A stretch of DNA of 64,000 nt, taken from Phytoseiulus persimilis (taxonomy: Eukaryota > Arthropoda > Arachnida > Mesostigmata > Phytoseiidae). Under the pieces are notes generated by a model. The model worked only from the letters and a program-made list of their open reading frames with translations, did not search any database and was not told where the DNA came from. Where the stretch lies: NCBI GenBank assembly GCA_037576195.1, contig CM075102.1, positions 29,446,745 through 29,510,744 of the forward strand, in the 5' to 3' direction. This document shows, piece after piece, positions 10,945 to 24,446 of this stretch (within the stretch, counting starts at the first letter, position 1; each line of letters begins with the position of its first letter). The position numbers and the translations under genes are program-made.

Positions 10945-12984
10945 CTGATGCGAACAAACGAAGCGAGAGAGCAACGGCGACAGGAACAAACAATCTCCTC
11001 GACGTCGGCATGTTTTGTTTTTGTTGCGGCTTTGCAGCGGAGCACGATGGGGCATCACGACATATTAGATCGGAATCCCAATTTTTTTTATTGGAAAGGT
11101 CAATCAAATGTCACTGAAGCTTTGAAGCCCGATGAAGAGTTCTGCGGCAGCCTGCTTGATACGAGGATGAGGTCCCTCGTCTCCGACTTGAAGTCTTTAC
11201 CGGCCAGCTCCTTGCCACAGTACCTGGGGACAGAGAGGAGCAGGTGCATGCGTAGAGTTAGGAGTTCTGAGCAAATTGAACAGCAAACAGATACCTTCAG
11301 ACGTCAGGTTGGCTCTTGCTGACAGCGAGTTGCTTGCGGACAGTGATATACGAGAGGGAAACAGAAAGTCAGTGGGCGATAAACAACGGACCGTCGAGAA
11401 GGCTTGTTGAGATCGATTTGAATTTGCAAGACATGTGCCCCAGAGCGAGAATCCAACCCCGAATCAAAGCCAGAGTTCCCATTCTTGTTCTTCTGAAGAG
11501 GTCTTTCCCTGTCCGCTCCGTCTGATGCGAAACATATTCATGCGGGCTCGACACAACTCCTCCATCGGCTCGCGTCTCCCCCCGTCCTCCTCACGGAGTC
11601 GGGATGAGAAAACCCTACGAAATGGAATCCTGGAAGGGCTGGAGACCCGACTTCAAGTCCGCTTGAATCAGGCGAACGGGCTCCATTCTCTCACGGCTTT
11701 CTGGCGCAAAATATCCTTGCTCAGTATAGACCTCCGTCGGAGCCGTGTGCATGACAAGCGCCTGACCACGACAATAACTAGCTTTGGCAAGCTCCGCGTT
11801 GACTGTTCGGACCGAGCACAGTATGCCTCCCCCGCGGTTGTGCTGCCGCCTGATTATGTACGGTGGGAGTAGAGTTTGGCAGCCCAACTCAGACTGAAGG
11901 TCACTCCGACAAGGCCAATAGCCGCAGGAACACAGGTGGTTGTTCCGAGAGGGCGATAAGGAGCTTCGTCAGCACCCAGCAAGTACCAGTTGGCCAGCAG
12001 AGCAAACAGGGCAGGATCCAAGCCAGTGGGGCTGCCGGTGAAATCTAGGCTGGAAGCTCATTTGGCCTCCTCGATAGCTGGCTCAGGCCGTGCTTCGGTG
12101 AGGTGTGAGCGAGTCGAGTGCGTTGGTGAATGAGGGAGAGCCCCCCGACGGCTCGGTCCTTGAGATCCGTCTCTCCATCGGATTCCCAACTCAGGCCTTC
12201 CTGAATAGGTAAGAGCAAAGCCAACGGGTCCTTCATTGCGTTGGAAGTGGTCGGCCACCCGTTCTCTCCGCATCTATTGGCAACGATTTCCGCCGTCTCC
12301 TCAGAGTCTGTTCGTTCTGGTGCCGCCGCCATTTCGCTGATCGCTCATGAGGCAGGATAATCAGACATGCCAGCCTTGCAGCGGGAGCATTGGAACGGTT
12401 GTCTCTACTCTCCTGAGCTATTTCCATGAGTATCCCGGTTTGAGCGCGAGGGCAAGCCCTGGAGCTGGCGGCTTAACCAACCGTTTGGTGTCATTCTATG
12501 TATCTAGTACTTGGGGAGTGAGGCATCTGCATACGCTGGAAACGAACGAATGAGTTCCGCACACGGATGAACACAGCGCCACACTCCTGAATGCTCATTG
12601 TTGGCAACGAGGGTTTTGCCTCGAACTGGACCGACCGACCATCTACCCACCCTTCGAAGAGAGGGTCGCGCCACACATTGCCGTCACTTCAATTAGAACA
12701 ACGGGCTTTTGTTCCCTTCCCAACCTCGAACACCCGAGCTCTTGCCACCCCCCCCTCCCCTCCAAGTTTTCCGACCTGTATTCCGAGGGAGCCCCCGCTC
12801 CCCTGAGAGAGAATCCGCCGCTCGATGAGCAGCTTTTCTACTTCGTGTCCGGTGTTGACACGATTTTTCACTTCAGTAGCGAGCTGTGCCTCTGTCCCTC
12901 TCCAGAAATTTCCCAACACTGGCTTTCTCGGTTCTTCATCCCCCCGTGATACGAGCGAGGAAGATCGTTCCCTATCAAACCTAC

Positions 12985-14945
12985 ATCTGGCCGTGAACGG
13001 TGTCCTTGAGACGCATTTCGAGTCTAGTGGCACGACACTTCAATTTGGGGTTGCGGCCTGATTCCCTCCTTTCCGGATAATCGAACTCGTCGAACTTGAG
13101 GGCAACCCTCTTCCCTTCGGGGGCCTGTGGAATGTAAAAAAAACTTGAAGCGTTTTTTTCTCGAACTGATCCGATTGGATGTGTGATGATCCCACCAAGC
13201 CACGAGCAGTCGGAGCGGAGACAGCACTCGGGCAGGCCTCGGCGGCGCCAGCAACGACAATAATGGTCTGTTAATTCCCTCTCTTCTGGCTGAATATACA
13301 TTGGAAATTCAGAGAGAAAAGAACACAAGCGAAGCGGAGCGAACACCGGCGATTCGTCGCAGGGCACCAACTCATCTCGGAAACCTAATCTTTCGAGCGA
13401 TTCCGCCAGCAACGAGGACACTCGTTAAAAACAGACACCCAGCGTGAGTTCACGAGAGTCTGTCCCGAAAGATTCGGCGCTCGGCGTCGTCTACCTGGCT
13501 GAGATTCGTCCCGGGGAAAACAATTACCTGAATCCAGAAGATGCAAGGCTCGTCGATCCGTCGAGTCTCAATGTTTCCTTCGGTCGTGATGGTTCCTCCA
13601 CATTTTGGATGATCTGTAGCGGGATCATGATGAGTTGAAAACGGTGACGTAAGAAAACGCAATCCTAGGAATGGCAAGTTTTCGTTTCTCCGCCACTCCG
13701 AACCAGCAGTGCAACAAGGTTCCCGGAAGCCCCAGGGAGGCTCGCAAGAACTCGTCGAAAAACGTCGTGGCAACGAGCGACACCAACTCTCCCGACGCTC
13801 GTCTCCGCCGGGGCGAACACGGTCTCGACGGAAGTCGGCGGCGTGATCAAGATGCAAACGAAGTTAGGATTTAACAAGATGTCTATCACGCTCTTCTCAT
13901 GCGTGTGTGAGGTATTCCAGGTCGCCTAGCAAACGGTTTCTCCAATTTTGCAGGGGGAGTCTTCGTCGATTTCCCCTGGGACGGAAAAGTTGAGAGTGGA
14001 GCGCCGAGTCAGGGAGCACGCCGAGGAATACCCTACCCCCACGTCTCTCCAGCTACGCTTGTGGCTTGCTGATGAACACACAGTGTACTTCGCTTGTTGG
14101 CTCCCCGGTTTTTTATGATGGGCTGTTAATGTCCCTTCCTGAGAACTCGCCCATGGGATCAGCTGATGGAAAAACGGTTCCTCACATTCGTTCCCTTTCA
14201 GCTCACCAATCTACCGGTTTTTGGTGTTGTTTTCACTTTTTCCGACGTCCACTCTAATGACTCTCGTTGACACATTTTCCTTTTGGCCTTACTTAGTTTT
14301 CCTGTTTATTGTGTCAACATAAAAACACTCCGTCGAGTGACTACCGGTCGAACAAGCGGTCAGCCTACCAGCGGTTTCCGTGCTGGATTGGAGAGCCTTC
14401 GATTTGCTTTATTCGGCAAACATTGGGCGATCGGGCGTTCTAAATCCCTTCAACTCGCTCGCGTGGTGGCGGCCTCGGTGCATGTTCAACTAATAGCGTT
14501 GTATCTAAGCTGCGGCAAAACACGCGGAACGACTACGTGTGTATGCGGTACAAAAAAAGCTTGAAAGGTAAGTGGGCTGTTCATCTTCTATGGCTGGATC
14601 TCACCACACATTTCGCTTCGTTTTCCGGCAAACCGTAGACAGGCCGCCCCGTGAACCCGAGCTCTTTGCGCAGTGTTGCGCTCAAGATCCTATGAGATCA
14701 TGGCATCCCCTGACCTCGCACACTGATGTCAATAAGGTGCTAAGGGCTTTCGAAACTCCGAATCGGTGGATAGGCGCAGGGGAAGAACACTCAATCGTAG
14801 ACAGCAGACCAAGGGCTCGGTTGTAAAAAGTTTCCCGCCCGTTTCTCCCGCGCCCGTCTCATATGATCTGTTGAGTAGATTTGGAGGAGGGGACCGACAT
14901 AACAGCCTAAGACGAGGGACAGAGCGGGGCAAAAGCACGGAGAGG

Positions 14946-14984
<39 letters not shown>

Positions 14985-17900
14985 GAAGGTAAGGCAACGA
15001 CTTCAACGTGGGAGTCCAAATCAGAGCGTCGATTCAGCGTACGACTGGTGAACTCACCGTAGTAGTTTTCCCGCGTGATCGTCTCGCAACGTTCTCCGGA
15101 AGTATTTGGAGGACACGTGCAAGAACACTCCCGTTTCTCCTTGTAGCGCGCGAATAAGAATCCTCCATTCTCACACTTCAAAGTGTCTCGGTTCGTGCAG
15201 CCCGCTGCAATTCAATAATCGGGCTCGATGTTAGCAATACTGGAACTCACGCGGAGGTGGATCCCACGCCCAATTTCCTCAATTTCCTGAATATATTCGA
15301 TGAATCTGATAGAGTGTGGACATTCAGATCAGGTGCCAGAGCGAACGTCTCCAAGCCAGCGCACCCACTACGCGTCTCACTCCCGTGTACGGAATGTTGA
15401 GACTTCCCTCTCTGCGGAGCTGGCCGCAAACCGATACTGGCATACACTCCCATCACAGGCGTCAATATTGTACATTAGATTTCGTCCGGATATTTCGGTG
15501 CTTGACAGGATTGTGACACTCTAAGAGGTTCTCGAACAGTGTCGCTTCCACTCGCGACGCGCAGCCACTCGAAACGTTGAGAACGGCTTCCTCTCCTACC
15601 TAGGAACGCGGCAGACGAAGAAGTCGATCGTAGTTGGCTGCGGCCGATAATTTATCTAGAGCTCGCCGTTCCCTTCACAGTGCAGGCGCGTCTCGAAAAT
15701 AAGAATACCCACAGAGAGGTCTTGATGTCCCCAGAAATAGAAACTGGAAGAAGCGGCTCTCAACCCGAACGTTGCTCCTTCCCAGGAACTATCGACGTCG
15801 CAAACGGTTCGACGAAGCTCTGTCGCAGTGAGCATCCATTAATAGCCGCGTTCCAACGTCTGCCTGAAGCTTATTCACATCGTCCTTCATCCTTTGTTGC
15901 TCATTTTCGCACTGTGAGGAAATTCAGCCGCCGCACCGACTCGGCGCCGACACGCGGAGCTCGCATACCTCATCTAACAAGCCGATCGCCTCTCCCAGCA
16001 TGGAGTCAAGTGATGATTCGGCTTCGAAGGCACACTCCACTTCGATTGGGAACCTCGCGGTCCTCTCGAATATCATGCGCTTCGAGAACAGGCTGTTTTT
16101 CCTCTGGAGAAAGTTCTCTGCCGCTGCTAAGATGGATTTTCAAAGCCAAACTGAATCTAATCCACCTGCCGACGGATGCCTAGGAGCTCCGGGCCACTTG
16201 AATGGAGGACGTCACGTTGGAGGAGATTCAGCCGAGCCCGCGTGTTTGATGTAGTGCCTGATGCTTGTCAGGGACTTCACTCCATATTTCCCCTGACTCT
16301 CGCTTCGCGTGAAGACAGCCTCGCTGTCAGGATCGGCCCAAGCCTCCCCGAGCCTCTGAGCTTATTGCTGCAATACAGGTAATTTCCATTGGGAGGAGGT
16401 CAGCTCCGGCTCTCGTGGCCAGAGCTGTCTCTGGGAGCCGCGGTCCGCTGTGTTCAGCGTCCGTGCTGGCGGCCTCCAAACAAATTCGGCAGTCGCAACT
16501 GCCGTTTCCATAATGGCAATAATGGCCTCCGGAATAACATAAATCTCTCTAATAGTTTCCTCCACTTCGTCTTCCTCGGAGGCGGCGGCAGCTTCGTATC
16601 CAAGAAGCAGCATTGCAGACTTTCTGGCTGAGATCGATGATCGTTGTTGTTCCTCGTTACGTGTCGTTTGTTCGTTGCTGCTGCTATGTCGTTGTCGATG
16701 TCTGACGAGCGTTCGGTTCGTAGTTGAGCGGTTCCGTTTCAATCCATTCGGATGAGGGACTCAATCGCTCCGAGCGCCGGACCTCAGCGAATATTTCTGC
16801 GGGGGTTGAGAAAGCGGGCGAACAGGAGGCGGCGTATTTACGAACGATTCACGGGGAGCCCAGTGAGTGATAGGGCGGCCTAGATTTGGGACGATGCGTC
16901 GCTTCCAGGCCTTATGACCGAGCGGCTGTCGCTATTTGCCCCGGGAGCTACTTCACGGGAATATCTGCGGATGGAGCCATAAATTCTCAGCGATATCGGG
17001 GCGCCCCGCGAACCCTACCACGACGACGCCATTCCAGAGACGTCTTTCATCGCTTCTTTTCCTCATTCTGCCCTCTGCTCCCCGACCGCTCTGCATTCCT
17101 CCGTCCCGTCCACTCAGAAACTGCTTTGCACCAAAAGCGGGGGGACCGAGTGGCTACTGTTCCGTAGCCACCCACTGCGGAAAGAAAACCCACTGCGGCC
17201 GCTGTGCCGAGACTCTCCTGTGATGGCTCCTCCTGCTCACGTCGTCGCTTTCTTCTCCTACACAGACCACCAACGGTACTCGGCGGGCCGGGTTGCGACC
17301 ACTCTCCTAGCTGATGCCACGTCACGGCCACCCAAAGAGATCTATTCATTGAGGAACTCAATCCACAAGAATGAGCCCACACAGTGTCGAGTTTTTTCCT
17401 TCCTCGGCTAACGTGGACGGGACTGGAGGAGGAATTCGACTTACGTCATAGCGCTCGCCGACGCTCACTGGCCGGGAGCAGGAGACTTCTAAGACTGACC
17501 AGAAGAATTGATGATGGAGTCTATCGAGTTCCTTCGCCAACTCGGATACATACAGCCGTGAGCGCCGCCGGAAACACGTTTACAGGAGGGGCAATCTCCA
17601 CAGAGTGTGAGTCACTTCGAGCATTCGCCCGATGCTCGTCTGGCACCGGTTTGCGTCACCATGAGGACGAATGGCATCGGGGCCTCTTCCAGCGTTCTGA
17701 CTCGCTCCTCGACAACGAGGAGGAGCATGGGTTCGTGGAGAAACAAGCGGGATCCAGGGGAAAAACTCACTCGGGAGAGCAGACTCTCGGATTAGCACTC
17801 ACCGTTGCAGTCGTACATCGCGTTCGCGAGTTTCTTGTCGCGGAAGGTGAGAACATCGCCTCCAAGACTCAGCTGCATGAACGGATCCTTCGTTATGATC

Positions 17901-20900
17901 GTGTTGAGCTCGTGGACGTCCTTGCTGAATGCCCATTGCGGGTACTGCATCACTGACGAGAAGTCGTACTGGACGGTGTAATTCATATCATCCTGCTTCT
18001 CGAACTGGCCCCTCATCTGCGAATCCATGTTCTCGAACAGAACCGTGATGTGGTCGTCGCGGTCGCTCCGAGACTGCTCGTGGAAGAAGCCAATTGCGTG
18101 TCCGATTTCGTGGACGACCGTGCCCACCTGTCAGCGGGGAGGAACTCGATGTAGTAAAGTCAGCCTCCTCGAATAAAAAGCTCGCTGGAAAAAACATTGC
18201 CACCATCCGAGGATGTGCGCGGCTCATGATTATTTTCAATCGCACGACACCCGGAGCTATCTCGCTGAAGTGCCAAAACGCAGCCTTCGGGAAGCTCTTG
18301 AAGCTGGAGCACGACGGCTGAGCAGCGGCAGAGGTCGAGCGATGCGCAGTTTTTGATGACGAGGGAACTGTTTCCCTGAGTGCAGCGTAAATGGCCAGCG
18401 ACGAGCAGGGAGAGGCACGCGACGCACCCGCGAGGGAATCACTGATAGTATTAGGAACGTCGCACACGGAGAGCGGGAAATATTACTGCTCATGCGTTTC
18501 GCGTTCCATCGATCGACGGATCGATTGTTGCCGGGAACAAAACGACTCGCGGTGGCTTCCCGGAAGGGATTCCGCCTCGTGGAAGTCGGGGTCGATTGTG
18601 AATTTCAGTGTGAACTCCTACTTTTGTTCTCAAATTCACCAGATATTGGACGCACGGGAACGTAGGTAGCTACTTTTGTTAGAAAGGACTTGAAGGCAGG
18701 AAGCAGGACAGCACGAAGTAGAGGTTCGCCGGACATAGCGCGAACGTTTGCACGAGCAACCTCCGCCCTGTAAACTAACGCCCATGATGCCCGCGTAACT
18801 TTCGAAGATTTAGACCGCGGGCTCCTTCCTGTGGTGGTCAGTGCGGTGAGCGGGACGTTGCTTATTTACGAGGCCCCTCTGGGTTTGAGAATGCCACATG
18901 CCGAGCATGATATAAGGATTTGTGGCGAAACCTTCCGGCTGCTGTCTGAGCGTGGCTCTGCGGAAGATTCTTAGCGTGGCGAGCGGTCGTTTCATCGAGC
19001 AACCAGGCAGCTCACGAAGCCGACGTGGATCATAAATGATCTCGTTGTGAATATGGTCTCTATGGGCCCCTATTTTCATTCTAACGACAAATTACACAGA
19101 GTGCAAATGCGTATTCGATTCCGAGTGCCGCGTCGAGGACTCAATATTATACAAGCAGGAGCATCTGTATTGCCAGGAGGCGTTAAAACGACAGTCGCAG
19201 GGCTCCTGTGAAGTGGGCCCGAACGCCTTATCAATTACGCAGCTGGTGCCGAATCGTTCCCGATTCCAACGGCGAGTGCATCCCATCTTAGTTCAACACA
19301 GACTCGTCGAGGGGCTCGATGTCAACTGCGAACTCCTGCAGACTGGATTGAAGCGAAATAGTGCTCTCTCGAAGTCAGGAACGAGGTGACGAAGAATGAA
19401 GACTACATTGAGGCTTCTCAAACCATGAGCCTTATTCGGTCGGGACCGTTGAGTGCACCGAAGTTTTCTGTTCATTCATCAAATGAATATGATTATGAGC
19501 TCGCGCACGGGTTTTGGCTGGTCTATGCTCAAGTCCCGACTACGGCCCCCTCACTTCCCCTTTCCCCCGGAACCGACCCTGGTGAGAGAAAGGGAAAATC
19601 GAACAGCGGACGAGAATCGCGGTCTTTGAATGGGAAGATGATACATCGGCGGAATTCACACTTAAACGCGTCGGGACAGTATCATCGGAAGCAAGGTTTT
19701 CGAAGTCTTGGTCAGTTGCAGTTTAGGATGATTCGCTGATCAATATATTCGCATATCAATGAGTCTCAGTTCCCTAAAGTCTTCATGACGAGGGAAACCT
19801 ATCAGCGGCAGCACATGGTGCAAAAATCAAGAAGTTTCGAGCTGTCAACGACAGATCGTCCAGCCAACCTGATCTTCGCGGGTTGATTCGAGATTCATCC
19901 AACGAGCGTTCGCGGTCAGATTCCCAGATCAGGGAGGAGACGCTTTGCTCATCACTCAGATGGGATGTTTTCGATTTACACCGTTCGGACAGTATCCCTT
20001 ACCGAACCCTTGAGCGATCCCATACATTTCTCGGGGTTTTTCGCTCCAGGTTTTACGCACGAGCTTAACTGATAACCAAGCCAGTAGCGAGACTAAGAGA
20101 GGAGGATCTCGCTCCGGGTTCGTATTTTCAGATGGGACTCCCCCGTTAGAATAGACAGTGGCAGTAAAAGTGACAGATTGCTCACCCGCACGCATCCTGG
20201 GTCTTGCAGATTAATGTCTTGGTAGGATATTCCCGAGAAATCGAGGTCTGCGATGTTTTGCAAAGTGCTCACGAACGATGTGCTCCCCAAGAGCGACCAG
20301 CATCTGGAAGAGCTTGCGTTTAATTAAAATCAAAGGCGAGAGAGAGAGAGGTCGGCGATAACAATCCGTGACTCCTGACAATCCAGTATCCCAGCTTCAG
20401 GGCGCGAAGGTGGAAATAAGAGGAAAGCTCAGCAGCTCCAGGTCGACTGCTTCCGGACAGAAAGGAGGGGGGCGTGCGGAGAGCTCGCCGATTCCAGCTC
20501 GAGCTCGTGAGAAGAATTGCAGCAGCGGAATCGGGTGGTTGAATGCAACCCTGCCCGCCTCCTGCTCGTTTGCGTCTTATCTCGAGCAGGCTTTCTCCCC
20601 GCTCAGCGACGACGATGCCAACGACACAGACCAGGGATAGATGGCAGAACAGCTTGCGTTATCATTGAATTGATGGCGGGATGGGGAGTCGAAGATGCGA
20701 TGAATAGAAACAAACGAGAAACTTCTGCGGAATCGGTAGCTTGAGCTCAGGATCGAATCGTTGGAATGACTTCGTGAGCGAGAGAGTGTAAAGGTAGGCC
20801 CGCCGAGTTCATTCGACTCCACTCTAGGGAGCAGGACGTCGGCGGCGGCGGTGACGGCGGCGGAGCCGGTGTCGGAAAAACAGTCGACGAAGGAAAAAAC

Positions 20901-23900
20901 GTCGATGATGACGACAGCAACAACGTTGACGGCTCCTCCGTGTTCTCCAAGTATTTTTCCCTCGTTCTCCTAATATGGTTAAAGGTATTCCAATAGGTAT
21001 GGCGCCACACGGCACCGAAACAGGCTGCCTTCTGTCTGGCTTTGATGAACCAATGGGAGATCTTTGTCTTGATCGATGCCTCGAACGACCTTGGTCGTCT
21101 TTGGCTCCCCGGCAGCCAGTCAGCCAAACGGACCGACGGCAGCATGAACAGAGGGACCGTCGGGCTGGCGAGCGGGCGGACCAAGATGGTTGGTCGTTCG
21201 TTCGTTTGCCTGCATTCCTCAATCTTCCTGACAGCATCGAGCATTAATATATAAGATGGCTTCCCGGCGTCGTCGTCGCTGCCGCCGAGGCAGCCTCCTG
21301 GATATCGGCGATCCAGTCCAAGGAGTCGCCCAAGCAAACGACGAGCCATCTGAGCGACCTACTCTGAGCTCAGCAACCTCTATCGAGCTTACCTCCTCCG
21401 GCCACTCGAAGCGCATTTACCCTTGTTTCTGATGCGCCCGCCGCTGCTTCTCCCCCCGATTACGAGACTCTCGCTGTTGCTGCTAGCCCCAGTACGCTCG
21501 CTGTTGTCGCCTCCGTTGACCTTGGAGCTGCCATCGCTTTCCCGCTAGCGGGTCCACTTGTGGAGCTTCAGTCGCCGGTGTCCCTCGAACGCTTACGTGG
21601 GCGCTATTGCGAAAATCTTTGCGACTCAACTATTCATTCCGGCGTTCGGAATTCCTAGCAACCGTGCTCGCGTTATCAGCACTCTACCCGCCCTCAATAA
21701 TTGGAGCTGTTCAGATCAGGTGAGGATGGTTGGACGAAGGACAGAATGGAAGTGTGAAGATAGATATTTCAAGCTATATTGTCTTGAGTCTTCTTTTTTA
21801 CCCTTCTTTGTCCGTTCGGAAGCGGATGTGGTGAGTTGTTGATGGTGCGAGCGCAGATTGGTTCATCAAGTTGAAGGACAAGCACGAATTCTCCTCCCAG
21901 TGTTTGATACCTTCCTCGACCACTTGACGGTGTTTCTCATCCGCAGCTGAAACGTTTTTCCAAAGCTTTTTCGAGCCAGATATTATTGTGTATAATAACA
22001 TCACGAGTAGCGACCGAGCCAAGCGGAGCGCTGTTTGGAAATTCTTCTGGGAGCAGCGTCGGAAAGTTGACCAGTGAGTCAGTATTTTTCTCATCATCCA
22101 AGCGGTCGCAACGAAATCTTAAATTACTGACTCGACGGTTCTCTAAACACTTCCCTCGGCAAAAGATTCTCGAGAGCGTTGAGGTCGGTCAACACAGAGC
22201 ACGCGGAAGTGCTCGCTAACCTGAGGGAAATACGTCCTCCTCCTTGCACGAGCCCGCCACCGTGCTGTATAGATGGAATTTTTATACAAATGCACTCTGC
22301 GCAGCTGTGCAGGCTCTGGGCGAAAATTCGGTTACGCCAACTGTGTCGTGCCGGCGCCTGGGCAGACAGAGCAGTATTGTGTGAGGGGCGGGCTGGAAAC
22401 GAGGAGGGGAAAATGGGCGCTGCATTGTCGCTCTCTCGGCTGAACGTAGCTCGTGGCTTGTCACCCGAAGGTGTTGGGCTCAGCCTGTTCGGTGCCAGTC
22501 GTCAGTGTAAATGCGAGCCGATCCGTCCGGGGCAGAGGCATGATTTCTCAGGGCGCAACGGTCGGGATCGAGGAAGAGAGAAAATCGGGCTCAAACAAGA
22601 TCACCAACTCCGCATCGAGCGGCAAGAGAACGGACCTCATATCAAACAAACTTGGCGATAAGGGGAATCCGCTGCGGATAGTAACAGGCGGAAGTTTTTC
22701 ATCATTGAAGAACGAGCCTCCAGCGAATAAAAGAACCAGGCGTGCAAGACGTCTCGGCGGCTAAGTGGTGATTGCCGAGTTCTCTGTGATACGAATAATC
22801 GACACGGTTCGTTGACAGCTACCGCTGTCCTATTCCGTCGAAAAGTATACTCGCCTTCGACAGCCCTCGGGTTAACGTTCAACAGCAACACGTAATGTTG
22901 ATGCCACTTCCGCCGCATTGTGCTACTCATTCATCGCTCCTTCACTGACGGATATTGCCATAGCTGGCTGATATCGCCCACGGACGGGCCAACGAGCAGA
23001 CATCGCCGCATCAACGAGCGGCTGCTCCGCATAGTGCCCAACTTCCAAGCAACAGAACAATGGACGAACAAGTTTGATCATGGATCGGACGCGAGCAAAC
23101 GCGAGAGGAAGCGGGCCGGCGCACGTACTAGAATTACTCCGTAAACACTTGATGCGAGCACAGCCAGTGATCGTCGAGACCAACTATTGGAGGCATTGAC
23201 TGCTCGTTCATCTGGGAGGAGAGAAAATACGATATCCACCCCGACCGCACCGAAAACTGCGAAGTTTTCCCGAAAAATTTCGCAAGCCTCGCCCGGTTGT
23301 CGCTCGTTTAATGCCATTACGAAACGAGGGGCTTTCAGGAGTTTTCCGCCGAGTCAAGCTTTTTGTCGCTTGCAGACCCGGCCGGCAGTGCCTAGTCTCT
23401 GGAGTCCTTTGTCAAGCAAGGCGAAGGGCGAACGACGTGGAGGGCTATTAATATGCCGAGGACGCGTCTGATGCGTGTTACATGACCTCATCGCATTCTT
23501 CGCGGGACAGCTACGTGTCGAATAATCATTCCAGCGCACACGGAACTCGCAGCCGCGCCCTTCGAAAGTTGCGTGGGCGGAAGACGACTCGTGAGTTGCC
23601 GCCTTGCAGCAGTCTCGCGTTTCACCGAAATTCATCGATTCGAGAGGCACGAACTTACATTTGTGGTAGGCGTAGTGCACGAGACCGTTCCTCCAACGCT
23701 GGGACAGCGCCATCGCGGCGGGTCGGACGCCTTTGCGTAACAAACTCGCTGGCACGGCCATGTCACCCTCGAGCAACTCGAGCTTCAGACTGGAGAGGTC
23801 AGGAACGCGCGAAAAAGGTAACTCTTCATCACAAGCGGCCCCAGTCTGTATAGAACAATAGGTTAGGGAGGCCCCAAGGATTTCGGAGCGGCTACAGGCG

Positions 23901-24446
23901 GTGTCTCCGAAGGATTTCATGTCGATTGCGAGTTCAGTTCCACAGCTCGACTGCCATAACCCTTCGACCCACGCGCGACGACAAGGGAGCTCTTCACCAC
24001 TCCGACTCCCTCGTCCCGAACATTGAAACACGAACAACTCGAGGAATTGAATGTAGTTATTGCTGCAGGCATGGATCGGTTTACTCGGGGAAGAGGAACT
24101 AATTCCTCCACATGAGGGAGAAATTCTCCGGTTCTCCAATTTTTCGTGTCCGTTTGCTGACTACAGAGAGCGAGGCCCGCCGTCTGACCCCCGACTCTAG
24201 CTTCGGGCGGAGAGGGGGACTGAGAACTTGAAGTGGGGACGATCGATATAGGTTATGCCTGCCGGCGGGGAGGCAAACCAGCCGGCTAGCTGGGCTATAC
24301 GAGGTCGAGAAAAACGGAATTTGCGGTTGATCACCGGAGCGAAAACTCACCAGAACCACTAGGGCAGTGATCGTGAACCCCAGGAGACCAGACGAGAAAA
24401 GTCGCTGCAGCAGTGGCCCGAGACTTCCGGAAAATCGAAGAGCCAT
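12985..24446 (-). CDS. Astacin-family zinc metalloprotease (M12A) with EGF and CUB domains, 3' end incomplete
   Basis: Minus-strand exons, all phase-consistent: 24351-24446, 23659-23845, 21802-21946, 20186-20303, 17803-18127, 15058-15204, 13528-13613 and 12985-13124, coding about 414 residues. The order is a hydrophobic signal segment (about 20-36), a propeptide with the aspartate-switch motif LEGD (57-60), then a protease domain with the zinc site HEIGHAIGFFHEQSR starting at His188 and the Met-turn SVMQY (240-244). After these come an EGF-like domain (KCENGGFL, CTCPPNTSGERCE; about 293-328) and a CUB start (PKCGGTITTEG). Astacins are secreted or membrane-linked endopeptidases activated by propeptide removal; the active-site residues are intact here. 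The ATG is the first in frame before the hydrophobic segment. The last exon ends at a GTAGGT donor and the remaining CUB half was not located securely. The largest intron is 2.6 kb. Nematode NAS proteins share this architecture. Confidence 0.88.
14948..14981 (+). repeat. (GA)17 microsatellite in an astacin intron
   Basis: A 34-base uninterrupted GA tract, read as (CT)n on the coding strand. It lies about 75 bases downstream of the donor that follows the EGF-like exon. It is probably neutral and polymorphic in length. Confidence 0.9.
19100..19389 (+). CDS. Candidate cysteine-rich terminal exon nested opposite astacin intron 4
   Basis: Inside the 2058-bp astacin intron 18128-20185, but on the plus strand, an acceptor-like AAATTACACAG is followed by 95 open codons to TGA at 19387-19389. 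The start is Cys-rich (CKCVFDSECRVEDS, then YCQEALKRQSQGSCEVG), with six cysteines in the first 70 residues. No upstream exon or ATG was identified, and a minus-strand frame overlaps it. It could be the last exon of a nested secreted protein or a chance open frame. Confidence 0.2.
20337..20351 (+). repeat. (GA)n microsatellite
   Basis: Short uninterrupted GA tract within an astacin intron, about 35 bases upstream (in the minus-strand sense) of the exon that starts at 20303. Confidence 0.8.

Noticed and set aside
12045-12332. CGENGWPTTSN on the minus strand as a missing CUB exon
   Set aside because: The cysteine-glycine pattern fits a CUB domain, but the acceptor is poor and no donor in the needed phase follows.
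14791-15006. Ser/Leu-rich open frames around 14950
   Set aside because: Produced by the (GA)n microsatellite.
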